Part shown: positions 28,141-38,095 of the stretch, piece after piece
Position numbering within the stretch: the first letter of the stretch is position 1
How the letters are laid out: each line of letters starts with the position of its first letter
Assembly: GCF_900155595.1 (NCBI RefSeq)
Contig: NZ_FTPB01000003.1
Location: 453,990 to 517,989, forward strand
DNA from: Actinomyces mediterranea
Lineage (GTDB): Bacteria > Actinomycetota > Actinomycetes > Actinomycetales > Actinomycetaceae
DNA length: 64,000 bases
Direction of reading: 5' to 3'
Notes under the pieces: model-generated
Seen by the model: the letters and a program-made list of their open reading frames with translations, nothing else
Database searches by the model: none
What the model was told of the DNA's origin: nothing
Translations under genes and position numbers: made by a program

Positions 28141-28623
28141 TCAGCGGTCGACGGGCGAGGAAGGCGCGCGACCGGAGTCGTACGCATCGAGGGCGGCCAC
28201 CTTCGGAGCGGACGGGGACGACGGATCGAACTCGTATCCGAGCCATTCCTTGGTGAGGCGCCGAGCGAGTTCGATGCCGATGACGCGCTGGCCGAAGGTG
28301 AGGACCTGCGCGTCATTCGACAAGACAAGTCGTTCGACGGAGAAGGAATCGTGGGCGACGGACGCGCGAATCCCGGGCACCGTGTTGGCGGCCATGGCCA
28401 CGCCCATTCCCGTTCCGCAGACGAACAGGCCGCGATCGGCCGCCCCGTCGGCGATCATCCGGGCGGCCTTGACGGCGACGTGCGGGTAATCGATATCCTC
28501 GCCGGGGGCGACGCCCGCATCGATGACCTCATCGACACGGGGATCGGCCTCAAGGTCCTTCTTGAGTATGTCTTTGTAGTCCACTCCCGCAGAATCGGCT
28601 GCGACAACGATCCTGAATCCCAT
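28141..28623 (-). CDS. RpiB/LacAB-family isomerase, tetrulose- or pentulose-phosphate type
   Basis: A 160-residue aldose-ketose phosphate isomerase. It has Asp10, catalytic Cys69 in FVCGTGMGVAMAANTV and His91 in AHDSFSVERLV, followed by QVLTFGQRVIG. Where standard RpiB has DHAG at the N-terminus, this protein has DSAG, and the C-terminal half resembles the erythrulose-4-phosphate isomerases of tetritol pathways (EryI/DerI/LerI group) as I remember them. That suggests a C4 or C5 ketose phosphate other than ribulose 5-phosphate. The ATG at 28623 has AAGGAGG upstream. It is the first gene of the operon. Confidence 0.85.
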   Translation of the reverse strand: MGFRIVVAADSAGVDYKDILKKDLEADPRVDEVIDAGVAPGEDIDYPHVAVKAARMIADGAADRGLFVCGTGMGVAMAANTVPGIRASVAHDSFSVERLVLSNDAQVLTFGQRVIGIELARRLTKEWLGYEFDPSSPSAPKVAALDAYDSGRAPSSPVDR

Positions 28624-28648
28624 GGCGCCTCCTTGTCGGCTCGTGTCG

Positions 28649-28686
28649 CGAGCCGTTGGAATCCGGCTCGTCGTCACGCGATGACG
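28649..28686. promoter_or_regulatory. Two inverted repeats upstream of the sugar operon
   Basis: CGAGCCG (28649-28655) and CGGCTCG (28664-28670) form perfect 7-bp arms with an 8-base spacer; CGTCA (28672-28676) and TGACG (28682-28686) form 5-bp arms. Both lie within 65 bases of the first gene's start. They could be SorC operators or leader hairpins. The rest of the 352-base gap to mdh holds no open frame I would call, apart from the mdh terminator. Confidence 0.4.
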
Positions 28687-28902
28687 TCCAGTCTTCCAAA
28701 GGAATCGGCGCCGACGAGTGCCGTGCACCCAGGTGCGGAGCGCACTCCCGCGCACTTTTGTTGCACGGTCGTACCGGGAGCGGAATGAGGCTACGCTGTG
28801 CACCCCGTGCGATCCCCTTCGCGTCCCCGCGGATCGCCGCTGCGGGCAACCGGGGCGCGGCGCCCTGCAGGCCGACGACCCCGGTCACGTAAATCAGTGA
28901 AT

Positions 28903-28944
28903 GCGCAGGGGCCCCGCGGGTGAGTTCCCGCGGGGCCCCTGCGC
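28903..28944 (-). terminator. Strong hairpin terminator after mdh
   Basis: A perfect 18-bp stem (28903-28920 with 28927-28944) and a 6-base loop, 31 bases past the mdh stop. On the minus strand it is followed by a moderately T-rich stretch. It insulates mdh from the sugar operon. Confidence 0.85.
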
Positions 28945-28975
28945 CTCAATGCCGCCGCAGCGACTCAGGCCCGAT

Positions 28976-29980
<1,005 letters not shown>

Positions 29981-30184
29981 TCATAGTGATCAACGGCGCC
30001 GGGCATCGGCGCCGACTAGTGGCGGTATCGACCGCTCACTGTTGTTCTAAGCCTAAAGCCGAGGGTGCCCGGGATGCACGGCTAGCAGTCCCAATGGCCA
30101 TTAGTGCTGCGCGTGATCTGGGCCATGGTTAAAGTTGATCCATCTGCTCATATCATTCGCCGGGTTCTTTGAAGGGGCTGTCAC

Positions 30185-31297
30185 ATGGGCGCGAAGAAGG
30201 ATCGTAAGAGGGCGAAGGCCGAAGAGAGGGCTCGTGCGAAAGCAATCGCCCGCTCGAAGAGGATCAGCGAGGATGCGCGGTCGTCCTCGAAGAAGCCGGG
30301 CGGCTGGATCCAAGATCCGCGCGAGGTGCTGTCCATCGGCCCCGACTTCACTCTCACCGGTTTCACGCGGGATGCGACACCAGGATGGTCCGGGTCTGAG
30401 AAGAAGAGCCTGAAGGTTCTCGCGGCGCGGGGAGCCGAGTTCTCCGAGCTTCAAGAGCGCCTCTACGCCGCATCCAAAGAGGGCGCATCCGATTCCGTCC
30501 TGCTCATTCTGCAGGGACTCGATACTGCCGGAAAGGGCGGTATCGTCCGCCACGTCATCGGGCAGGTTGATCCGCAGGGCATCGCCCTCGCCGCTTTCAA
30601 GGCTCCCAGCGAGGAGGAGCGGGCCCACGACTTCTTGTGGCGTATCCGCCCCCGCCTGCCCCGCGCGGGGTACATCGGCGTCTTCGACCGCTCGCACTAT
30701 GAGGACCTCCTCGTGCCGACTGCGCTCGCCCTCACCGGCGAGGAGTCCGCGTTCATCGCCTCCGAGGACGAACTCAACCGCCGATACCACGATATCTACG
30801 AGATGGAGGCAGAGGCGACCCGTACGGGCATGAGGATCGTCAAAGTCTGTCTCGTCGTCTCCTACAGGGAACAGGGGAAACGCCTTGCCGAGCGCCTCGA
30901 GAGGGCGGATAAGCAGTGGAAGTTCTCAATGGGCGATCTCGATACGCGCACGCACTGGGATTCCTACCAGGAGGCGTATTCGGAGGTGTTGCGCCGCACA
31001 TCGACCCGTGTGGCGCCATGGTATGTTGTCCCCGCGGATCACAAGTGGTACGCGCGCCTTGCAGTGCAAGAACTCCTCGTTCGCACGTTGGAGGACGTCG
31101 ACCCGCAGTGGCCCGCAGCAGATTTCGATGTGGACGAGGCGAAGCGCCGCCTTGCGACCACGACCTCTCCCGAGGCGCTGCGCCTCCATTCCGATGAGCA
31201 CCTCGCCGCAGCGCGGGTCGCTGCGAAAGGAGAGCGCGGCACGGACGATCACATCGCCGTCGAGGCGATGAGTCCCCTCACCGACTTCGTCCCCTGA
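30185..31297 (+). CDS. ppk2: Polyphosphate kinase 2 family protein
   Basis: Moves phosphate between polyphosphate and nucleotides in the cytosol. The 370-residue protein has Walker A GLDTAGKGG at 111-119 and Walker B FDRSHYEDLLVP at about 167, then the DRRYHDIYEMEA-like lid region. The first 40 residues are highly basic (Lys/Arg-rich) and may contact polyphosphate. PPK2 subclasses differ in using AMP, ADP or GDP and I cannot decide which this is. GAAGGGG lies upstream of the ATG. It is convergent with pgi, and its stop codon falls inside the shared terminator. Confidence 0.9.
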   Translation: MGAKKDRKRAKAEERARAKAIARSKRISEDARSSSKKPGGWIQDPREVLSIGPDFTLTGFTRDATPGWSGSEKKSLKVLAARGAEFSELQERLYAASKEGASDSVLLILQGLDTAGKGGIVRHVIGQVDPQGIALAAFKAPSEEERAHDFLWRIRPRLPRAGYIGVFDRSHYEDLLVPTALALTGEESAFIASEDELNRRYHDIYEMEAEATRTGMRIVKVCLVVSYREQGKRLAERLERADKQWKFSMGDLDTRTHWDSYQEAYSEVLRRTSTRVAPWYVVPADHKWYARLAVQELLVRTLEDVDPQWPAADFDVDEAKRRLATTTSPEALRLHSDEHLAAARVAAKGERGTDDHIAVEAMSPLTDFVP

Positions 31298-31326
31298 CGG
31301 GGCCGCGCGATCGCGGGCCCCGTCAG
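31294..31326. terminator. Bidirectional terminator between ppk2 and pgi
   Basis: CTGACGGGGCC (31294-31304) pairs with GGCCCCGTCAG (31316-31326) around an 11-base loop that contains the palindrome CGCGATCGCG. The stem begins within the ppk2 stop codon and ends eight bases before the pgi stop. Confidence 0.8.
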
Positions 31327-31334
31327 TTGATGAG

Positions 31335-33011
31335 TCAGGCGCGGTTGGCGCGGTAGAACTCGATGAGACTGCGCGTCGAAGAGTCCTGAGCGTCCAGCGC
31401 GTCTCCATTGCCCTCGATCGCAGGGAGGATCTGCTTGGCGAGGACCTTGCCGAGCTCGACGCCCCACTGGTCGAAGGAGTCGATGCCCCACACGGCGCCC
31501 TGGACGAAGGTGATGTGCTCATACAGGGCGATGAGTTGGCCGAGCACCGACGGCGTCAGACGGGCGGCCATGAGTGACGTGGTCGGGCGATTGCCGTCGA
31601 AGACGCGTGCCGCGACGATGTGCTCGGGCGTGCCTTCGGCGCGAACCTCGTCGGAGGTCTTGCCGAAGGCGAGGGCCTTCGTCTGCGCGAAGAAGTTCGA
31701 CAAGAACAGCTCATGCATATCCGCGCCCCCATCCGACAAAGGCCACGTCGGATTCGCGAAGGCGATGAAATCGCAGGGGATCATCTTCGTGCCCTGGTGG
31801 ATGAGCTGGTAGAAGGCGTGCTGACCATTCGTGCCGGGCTCGCCCCAGAAGACCTCGCCGGTGTCGTAGGTGACGGGGGCCCCGTCCCTGCGCACCGACT
31901 TGCCATTGGACTCCATGGTGAGCTGCTGGAGGTAGGCGGGGAAACGGTGGAGGTACTGCGAATACGGCAGGACCGCGTGGGTGTCCGCGCCGAGGAAGTT
32001 CGAGTACCACACGTTGATCAGGCCCATGAGGAGGGGAACATTGTCCCGGGCAGAGGCCTGGGCGAAGTGGCGGTCCATCGTGTGGAAGCCGTCGAGGAAC
32101 TCGGCGAAGCGATCGGGTCCGATCGCCACGGCCAGCGATGCGCCGACCGCGGAGTCGACGGAGTAGCGGCCCCCGACCCAGTTCCAGAATCCGAAAGCGT
32201 TATCGGGGTCAATGCCGAACTCCGCGACCTTGTCGAGGGCGGTCGACACGGCGACGAAGTGCTTGGCGATCGCCTCCTTTACGCCCGCCTCATCGGCGAT
32301 GATGCCACGGTCGCGCAGGACGGAGAGGAACCAGTCGCGCACAACCTTCGCGTTGGTAATGGTCTCCAGGGTCGTGAAGGTCTTGGAGGCGACGATGACG
32401 AGCGTGGTCTCGGGATCCAGGTCCTTCGTGGTCTCCCCGGCATCCGTCGGGTCGATATTGGAGATGAAGCGGCATTCGAGGCCGGAGCGCACATAGGGCT
32501 TGAGGGCCTCATACGCCATGACGGGGCCCAAGTCGGAGCCGCCGATTCCGACGTTGACGATCGTTGCCACCGGCTTGCCGGTGATGCCCGTCCACTCCCC
32601 CGAGCGGACGCGCTCGGCGAAGTCGTAGACCTTCGCGAGGACGTCGTGGACGTCCTCGATGGCGTCGTGTCCGTCAACGACGAGAGTGTCGTCGCTGGGG
32701 CGGCGCAGCGCCGTGTGCAGGACCGCCCGATCCTCGGTGACGTTGATGTGGGCGCCTGCGAGCATCTGGTCGCGCAATTCGAGCACCCGGGTCTGTTCGG
32801 CAAGGGCGAGCAGGTCTTCGAGGACATCCTCGGTGATGAGGTTCTTCGACAGGTCGACGTGCAGGTCGCCCGCAGTCCTTGTCCACTTCGCCGCGCGCTC
32901 GGGGTCGGCGTCGAACCATGCGCGCAGGTCGGGGTCGAATTCGTCGGCGTGTGTGTCCAGTGCCTCCCAGGCTGGGGTCATTGTCGGGTCGATCGCGGGG
33001 AATTCACTCAT
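31335..33011 (-). CDS. pgi: Glucose-6-phosphate isomerase
   Basis: Interconverts glucose 6-phosphate and fructose 6-phosphate. The 558-residue sequence has the family signatures: [11 protein letters not shown], the phosphate-binding SKTFTTLET, the catalytic Glu region MESNGKSV with [16 protein letters not shown], and the C-terminal Lys segment [11 protein letters not shown]. Length is standard. AAGGAGA lies upstream of the ATG. It starts 30 bases after the pfkA stop, so the two consecutive steps of glycolysis are probably co-transcribed. Confidence 0.97.
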   Translation of the reverse strand: MSEFPAIDPTMTPAWEALDTHADEFDPDLRAWFDADPERAAKWTRTAGDLHVDLSKNLITEDVLEDLLALAEQTRVLELRDQMLAGAHINVTEDRAVLHTALRRPSDDTLVVDGHDAIEDVHDVLAKVYDFAERVRSGEWTGITGKPVATIVNVGIGGSDLGPVMAYEALKPYVRSGLECRFISNIDPTDAGETTKDLDPETTLVIVASKTFTTLETITNAKVVRDWFLSVLRDRGIIADEAGVKEAIAKHFVAVSTALDKVAEFGIDPDNAFGFWNWVGGRYSVDSAVGASLAVAIGPDRFAEFLDGFHTMDRHFAQASARDNVPLLMGLINVWYSNFLGADTHAVLPYSQYLHRFPAYLQQLTMESNGKSVRRDGAPVTYDTGEVFWGEPGTNGQHAFYQLIHQGTKMIPCDFIAFANPTWPLSDGGADMHELFLSNFFAQTKALAFGKTSDEVRAEGTPEHIVAARVFDGNRPTTSLMAARLTPSVLGQLIALYEHITFVQGAVWGIDSFDQWGVELGKVLAKQILPAIEGNGDALDAQDSSTRSLIEFYRANRA

Positions 33012-33041
33012 TATGCGTGTCTCCTTGTCAGTCAGCGTCTG

Positions 33042-35324
33042 TCACGCATCGGCGTCGGCGATAGAGATCGGTAGGGCCATTGTCCCACTATTGCGCATGG
33101 AGACAATCCGCTGGATCGGAGTGAGCTCGCGCCACCACTGGTCGAAGGGCCTGCGGTTGGAGATATCGAGGTCGTCGAACATGTTCTTCACCAGCCTGGC
33201 CTCGATCTTGTTGCGGACCTGTCCGATGTACACCCCCTCGGCCTCGCCGCGTGTGAACTGGTTCTGAAGGTGGTCGAGTGCCCGGTTGGCCAGCCGTGTG
33301 GCCAACAGGCGATCGAAGGGGCTCGGTGCGCCGCCCTGCTGGAGGTGCCCGAGGGCGGAGTTGCGCACGTCGTACTTGCCGTCGGCCTCGGCCTCGTACA
33401 CGGAGGCGAGGAACTCCCTGTTGTAGAACTTCGACATTGCCTCGTTGACGAGGACGAGGAACAGCCTGCGGCCCTCATCGAAGCTGTCGACCATGCGGGA
33501 GGTGTCTTCCGCAATCTGCTCAAGGGTGACGTCGTCCTCGTTGAGGTACATGTACTCAGCGCCGGAAGCGAGGGCGGACATGAGGGTGAGGTAGCCGCAG
33601 CGGCGCCCCATGAGTTCGGCCACGAAACAGCGCTTAGTCGCAGCCGCGGATTCCTTGATCCTGTCGAGGGCCCACACCGCGTTGTTGAGAGCGGTGTCGG
33701 CGCCGATGGACAACTCCGATCCGGGCAGGTTGTTGTCGATTGACGCCGGGACGAGGACCATGGGGATGCGGAACGCGGGGTACCGGTCCCTTTCGGAGGT
33801 CATCGCATGAACCGCGAGGTAGGCGTTGAGACCTCCGATGACGATGAGCGCATTGATGTCGTTGCGCTCAATAGCGCGCCCGAGGGCGTAGAACTGCTCA
33901 ATCTCGGGGACCTCCCTCTTGGTGCCGAGTTCCGCACCGCCCTTGAACGCCCATCCCTCGACGTCGCCCCAGGTGAGTTCCCGGACGCGGTTATCGGCGA
34001 GGCCCTTCCAGGACCCGTCGATTCCGAGCATCGTCCAGCCGCGGGCGATGCCCAGGCGCACGGCCGCCCGTGCGGCCGTATTCATACCCGGTGCGAGGCC
34101 GCCCGCGTGCAGGATCGCGATGCGCTGCGGGGTGCCCGAGGGTTCGGGAGTGAGTTGAGGAGGGGTGGAGAGGATGTCGTTGACTCCGACCATCGCGGAG
34201 AAGGAGGGGCCTCGGGATGCCTGAGCAGCGGAGAAGTCCCCGGCGGCGATGAAGTCCTTGACGGCGCGGGTATCGGCGACCGCCTTCATCAGTGGAATGC
34301 GGGTGACGCGGTTGTGGCGCACTCCGAGGATGAAGGGCACATCGTCGGCTGTACGGGTGAGGATCTCCTGGACGGCCGCATAGCCGAGCAGCGAGGACAT
34401 CCACCGGTCGTAGGCAGAGGGCGAGCCGCCGCGCTGTACATGGCCGAGGATGGTGACGCGCGCATCTTCACCGGTCTTCTCAGTGATGGCGTCGGCGATG
34501 TGCTGAGTCGTGAGAAGGTTGCCGTCGCGGTCGGTAGCACCCTCAGCGACGAGGACGATCGACTCGCGGCGCCCCGCCTCGCGTCCGAGGCGCAGATGTT
34601 CGGCGAGGTCGTCCTCCCAGCCGGGTCCCGCGGGATTCTCGGGGGTGAAGACGTAGTCGGCTCCGCCCGCCACGGCCGCCATGAGCGGCAGGTATCCGCA
34701 GTGGCGCCCCATCACTTCAACGACGAATGTGCGCTGGTGGGATGCGGCGGTGGATGTGAGTTGGTCGAGGGCGTCGACGATGCGGTGAAGGGCGGTATCC
34801 GCGCCGATTGTCATATCGGTACCGACCATGTCGTTGTCGATGGAGCCGACGAGGCCGACGACAATGAGCGCGGGGTGTGCTGCTGCCTCTTCTTCGCTGA
34901 TGACGCCCTCGTCGACGAGCTCACGCACGTGCTGGGGCCATTCCGTGCGGAACTCGTTGGTGCCGGAGAGGGAGCCGTCGCCGCCGATGACGACGAGCCG
35001 GTCTATTCCGTGTTCGAGCAGGTGCTTCGCCGCCGCGTGCCGCCCCTCGTATTCGCGGAATTCCGGGCAGCGGGCCGTGCCGATGACCGTTCCCCCTTCG
35101 GAGAGGATCGATGAGACGTCGGACCATCCGAGCTTCTTGACCGAGTCCCCGCCCTTAACGGCCCCTGCCCATCCTTCGAGGACGGCGTAGGGCTGGGCCC
35201 CGACGGCGAGCGCGGTGCGGACGACTGCGCGCACCGCTGCGTTCATGCCCTGTGCATCGCCGCCGGATGTGAGGACGCCGATCCGAAAGTCGCTGGTCGC
35301 GGTGAGTGTCGCTGGTATCGTCAT
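33042..35324 (-). CDS. pfkA: 6-phosphofructokinase, two fused PFK domains
   Basis: A 760-residue protein made of two tandem phosphofructokinase domains, as in the eukaryotic type and some actinobacteria. The N-terminal half looks catalytic: GGDG (114-117, the glycine pattern favouring ATP over pyrophosphate), SIDND (161-165) with the catalytic Asp, and MGRHCGY. In the C-terminal half the nucleotide loop reads IGGLNAY and the catalytic motif reads SIDNN, so the second Asp is Asn, while MGRRCGY is kept. The C-half is therefore probably regulatory, as in eukaryotic enzymes. I chose the ATG at 35324 with GGAG nine bases upstream. It is first of the pfkA-pgi pair. Confidence 0.93.
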   Translation of the reverse strand: MTIPATLTATSDFRIGVLTSGGDAQGMNAAVRAVVRTALAVGAQPYAVLEGWAGAVKGGDSVKKLGWSDVSSILSEGGTVIGTARCPEFREYEGRHAAAKHLLEHGIDRLVVIGGDGSLSGTNEFRTEWPQHVRELVDEGVISEEEAAAHPALIVVGLVGSIDNDMVGTDMTIGADTALHRIVDALDQLTSTAASHQRTFVVEVMGRHCGYLPLMAAVAGGADYVFTPENPAGPGWEDDLAEHLRLGREAGRRESIVLVAEGATDRDGNLLTTQHIADAITEKTGEDARVTILGHVQRGGSPSAYDRWMSSLLGYAAVQEILTRTADDVPFILGVRHNRVTRIPLMKAVADTRAVKDFIAAGDFSAAQASRGPSFSAMVGVNDILSTPPQLTPEPSGTPQRIAILHAGGLAPGMNTAARAAVRLGIARGWTMLGIDGSWKGLADNRVRELTWGDVEGWAFKGGAELGTKREVPEIEQFYALGRAIERNDINALIVIGGLNAYLAVHAMTSERDRYPAFRIPMVLVPASIDNNLPGSELSIGADTALNNAVWALDRIKESAAATKRCFVAELMGRRCGYLTLMSALASGAEYMYLNEDDVTLEQIAEDTSRMVDSFDEGRRLFLVLVNEAMSKFYNREFLASVYEAEADGKYDVRNSALGHLQQGGAPSPFDRLLATRLANRALDHLQNQFTRGEAEGVYIGQVRNKIEARLVKNMFDDLDISNRRPFDQWWRELTPIQRIVSMRNSGTMALPISIADADA

Positions 35325-35416
35325 GGGAAGTCGCTCCATTCTGCGAGTGCGCGCCCCCATGCGCGCACTATGCCCCTAGTCTATTGCGCTACGCTCACAG
35401 GTCCAGTGCCATATGC

Positions 35417-35448
35417 GGGTGCCCGGCTGCGATTGCAGCCGGGCACCC
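35417..35448 (-). terminator. Hairpin terminator after the DUF4352 gene
   Basis: GGGTGCCCGGCTGC (35417-35430) and GCAGCCGGGCACCC (35435-35448) form a perfect 14-bp stem with a 4-base loop, 48 bases past the DUF4352 stop and about 90 bases upstream of pfkA. Confidence 0.75.
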
Positions 35449-35496
35449 GGGAGTCTCACGGCATCGGGCACGACGTACCCGCTGTCCGCTGCCCTC

Positions 35497-36453
35497 TCAT
35501 CGAAGGGGGATATCGACGAATTGACCCGTTTCATCGCCCACTCGCAATGCCGTGAATGTCTCATCGCGGGGCACCTCGTAGACGATGTTCCCGGTCACGC
35601 TCTGCCCGGGTGATATGACGGTGTCGCGCGCGAAGATGTCGTCGGGGCCCAAGACACTCGCGCTGCCTTCGAACCAGCCGCGGGTTGTACCGGATTCGGA
35701 TACGAGGTCGAGGTCCATGGAGAGGTAGTTCCCGTTAGCCCCGCTGGTTCCCCGGTATGTCACTGTCAGGTGAACCATCGTGTAGACATTGCCGGTCCCC
35801 GCAGGCTCGTTCCCGACATAGGCGGCGGCCACGTCGGCGGTGGCGTCCGGCGTGTAACCGTCGACGTGCACCTCCCAATCTCCGACGCTGGCCGTCTGAT
35901 CCAGAGAGATCTTCTCGCTGATCGAGGGCAATGCAGTCGAGGGATCAGTCGTCGACGGCGAGGTGGTCGGGGGGTTGGATGTGAAGGGATCAGTCGTGGT
36001 CTCGACTGCCTTCATGATCGAATTGACGACGAAGCCGAGCGCCACGAACCCGCCGATCAAGACCACTGCGACGGCGATCAGGATCCCGACAATCAGGCCC
36101 GTATTGCTCTTCTTCGCAGGAGCGGCTCCCACCGGCGGAACGACGCCCATCGGTCGCCCCTGCGCATGGGGCTGCTGGCCCTGAGCGTAGGGCTGTTGGC
36201 CGGGGAGCGGCACCTGCTGGGCGGAACCCGGGACGGGCGCCTGCTGAGCCGATGCGGACGACACCTGGGAGGGCTGTGCCCAACCGGGTTGCGGCACAGC
36301 ATAGGGATTCGTTGGAACTGCGGGCTGCGATGACGGCTGCCCCGTCGGGGGTTGCATCGGTTGTTCGGGGGATGACACGGGTTGCGACCACTGCATCCCC
36401 TCTGGTCCTTGAGCGCCAGACTGGGAGCCGTAGCGCGGATCATTCGTCGACAT
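35497..36453 (-). CDS. Membrane-anchored DUF4352-like protein
   Basis: 318 residues: a Pro/Gln-rich cytoplasmic N-terminus (about 1-110, with repeated QPxA and GQQPxAQG units), one membrane segment at about 117-142 (GLIVGILIAVAVVLIGGFVA), a Thr/Ser/Pro linker and an extracellular beta-rich domain of the DUF4352 type (about 175-318). Such proteins are common in Gram-positive bacteria and of unknown function. The ATG at 36453 has GAGGAAA upstream; longer frames add unrelated residues. It stands alone between pfkA and a symporter gene, with terminators on both sides. Confidence 0.78.
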   Translation of the reverse strand: MSTNDPRYGSQSGAQGPEGMQWSQPVSSPEQPMQPPTGQPSSQPAVPTNPYAVPQPGWAQPSQVSSASAQQAPVPGSAQQVPLPGQQPYAQGQQPHAQGRPMGVVPPVGAAPAKKSNTGLIVGILIAVAVVLIGGFVALGFVVNSIMKAVETTTDPFTSNPPTTSPSTTDPSTALPSISEKISLDQTASVGDWEVHVDGYTPDATADVAAAYVGNEPAGTGNVYTMVHLTVTYRGTSGANGNYLSMDLDLVSESGTTRGWFEGSASVLGPDDIFARDTVISPGQSVTGNIVYEVPRDETFTALRVGDETGQFVDIPLR

Positions 36454-36562
36454 TGTTTTCCTCATCTCGATCACAATTGACGCATCCCTACGATTATCCC
36501 TTGTCAAGGGGCTTTCCGGCTGCGATTCGGAACGCGCGATGTCCGGGTAGCACTCTCGGATG

Positions 36563-36606
36563 CGCCGACCGCCCCCGTTGCGCCTTCAACGGCGCCGAGG
36601 GCGGCG
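36563..36606 (-). terminator. Probable terminator after the DAACS symporter
   Basis: CCGTTG (36575-36580) pairs with CAACGG (36587-36592), with outer CGCCG/CGGCG arms at 36563-36567 and 36602-36606. It begins 10 bases past the stop. The stem is interrupted, so confidence is moderate. Confidence 0.5.
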
Positions 36607-36616
36607 TGTGAAGCGG

Positions 36617-37939
36617 TCAGTCCGTCTGGTTCGCTGCCGCGGAGGCGGAGAGTTCCTCCTGGGAGACGACGCCCTCAACGGAGACCTTGTCGAGGTAGGC
36701 CATGCCGTCGAAGGAGAGCTCGCGGGTGTTCTCAGGATCTGCCTCTGCACCGATCTTGCCGCCGGCGAGACGATCGACGACGATTGCAATTGCTCCGTCG
36801 CCCGTGACATTGGTGGCTGTGCCGAAGGAGTCGAGAGCGATGTAGGTGGCGATCATGAGCGCGACCTGCGCATCGGAGAAGCCGAGCATGGAGGACAACA
36901 GGCCCGTTGCCGCCATAATCGCACCGCCGGGGACGCCGGGCGCGGCGACCATGGTGATACCGAGCATGAAGATGAAGCCGACCCACTGGACGAGGGAGAC
37001 GTTGATCCCCTGGGTGAAGGCGATCGCGAAGGCGAAGGCGAAGATCTTCGAGGTCGAGCCCGCGAGGTGGATGGTGGCGCACAACGGAACCGTGAAGGAT
37101 GCGACGGCGTCAGACACGCCGTTCTTCTTCGCCTGGCGCAGGGTGACGGGGATCGTCGCCGCCGAGGAGGATGTGCCCAGAGCCGTCAGGTAGGCGGGCA
37201 TCATCGTCACGAGTGCCGTGAAGGGATTCTTCCTGCCGATCGCACCGGCCGTGAGGTACTGGCTGAGGAGGATGACAACCTCGAGAAGGAGGACGACCAC
37301 GACGACACGGACCAGGGTCTTCATGATCTCCCACGCCTCACCGGTATAGGTGAGGTTGAGGAAGATGCCAAAGATGTGCAGCGGCAGGAGTGGGATGATG
37401 ATGCGCTCAATGAGCTTCGTGATGATGGCGCGGAACTCGATGAAGCCCTTGCGCAGCACGCCGCGGGGCACCATGGCAAGCCCGATGCCGACAACGAAGG
37501 AGAGCAGCAGCGCCGTCATTACGGGAACCGCGGCCGGCATCTCCACCGTGAAGTAGGTGTCGAGAGCGGATCCGGGTTCTGCGACATCATCGAGAGTCGA
37601 GCCCGTCAACAGAACAGGAAAGACGGATGCGCACGCCAGGTAGGTGATGAAACCGGAAAAGAGGGTCGATCCGTAGGCGATCGCCGCGGTGACCCCCAGC
37701 CACTTGCCAGCGCCGCGACCGAGGTCGGCAATGGCGGGGGTGACGAGGCCGATGATGATGAGCGGGATCGAGAAGGAGAGGAACTGGCTGAACAGCGTCG
37801 AGAAGGTCGCGAAGACGCGCCCGACGGACTGCGGAACCAGATGGGTGTCCCCAATGGTGATCGAGCCGAGTACAAGGGCGAGGATGATCGCGGTCAGCAC
37901 CCAGAAGAGAATGCCGGTCTTTTCGATAAACGTGCGCAT
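36617..37939 (-). CDS. Dicarboxylate/amino acid:cation symporter (DAACS family)
   Basis: A 440-residue sodium- or proton-coupled importer of acidic or small neutral amino acids or C4-dicarboxylates. About eight membrane segments plus the two re-entrant hairpins are visible: the serine-rich GTSSSAATIP (HP1) and TNVTGDGAIAIV near TM8, where many members have NMDGT. The C-terminal 30 residues are polar. The variant NVTGD resembles serine/threonine-type SstT carriers more than glutamate carriers, but the substrate is not settled. The ATG at 37939 has AAGGA upstream. It lies in its own transcription unit next to icd. Confidence 0.85.
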   Translation of the reverse strand: MRTFIEKTGILFWVLTAIILALVLGSITIGDTHLVPQSVGRVFATFSTLFSQFLSFSIPLIIIGLVTPAIADLGRGAGKWLGVTAAIAYGSTLFSGFITYLACASVFPVLLTGSTLDDVAEPGSALDTYFTVEMPAAVPVMTALLLSFVVGIGLAMVPRGVLRKGFIEFRAIITKLIERIIIPLLPLHIFGIFLNLTYTGEAWEIMKTLVRVVVVVLLLEVVILLSQYLTAGAIGRKNPFTALVTMMPAYLTALGTSSSAATIPVTLRQAKKNGVSDAVASFTVPLCATIHLAGSTSKIFAFAFAIAFTQGINVSLVQWVGFIFMLGITMVAAPGVPGGAIMAATGLLSSMLGFSDAQVALMIATYIALDSFGTATNVTGDGAIAIVVDRLAGGKIGAEADPENTRELSFDGMAYLDKVSVEGVVSQEELSASAAANQTD

Positions 37940-38049
37940 GTGAAGTCCTTGCGTCAAAACGACGGATGGGTACGGTCAAGAATGCCTAATGTCCAAATTA
38001 TGGCGCTAACGAGCCCACATCGCGGGCACTGGGCGCCCGTTCAACAGAT

Positions 38050-38087
38050 GATGCGGGGTGCGGTGGGAGCCCACGGCACCCCGCATC
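38050..38087 (-). terminator. Hairpin terminator after icd
   Basis: GATGCGGGGTGC (38050-38061) pairs with GCACCCCGCATC (38076-38087), and GTGGG/CCCAC inside extends the stem around a 2-base loop. It lies just past the icd stop at 38096. Confidence 0.8.
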
Positions 38088-38095
38088 ACGCGGGC

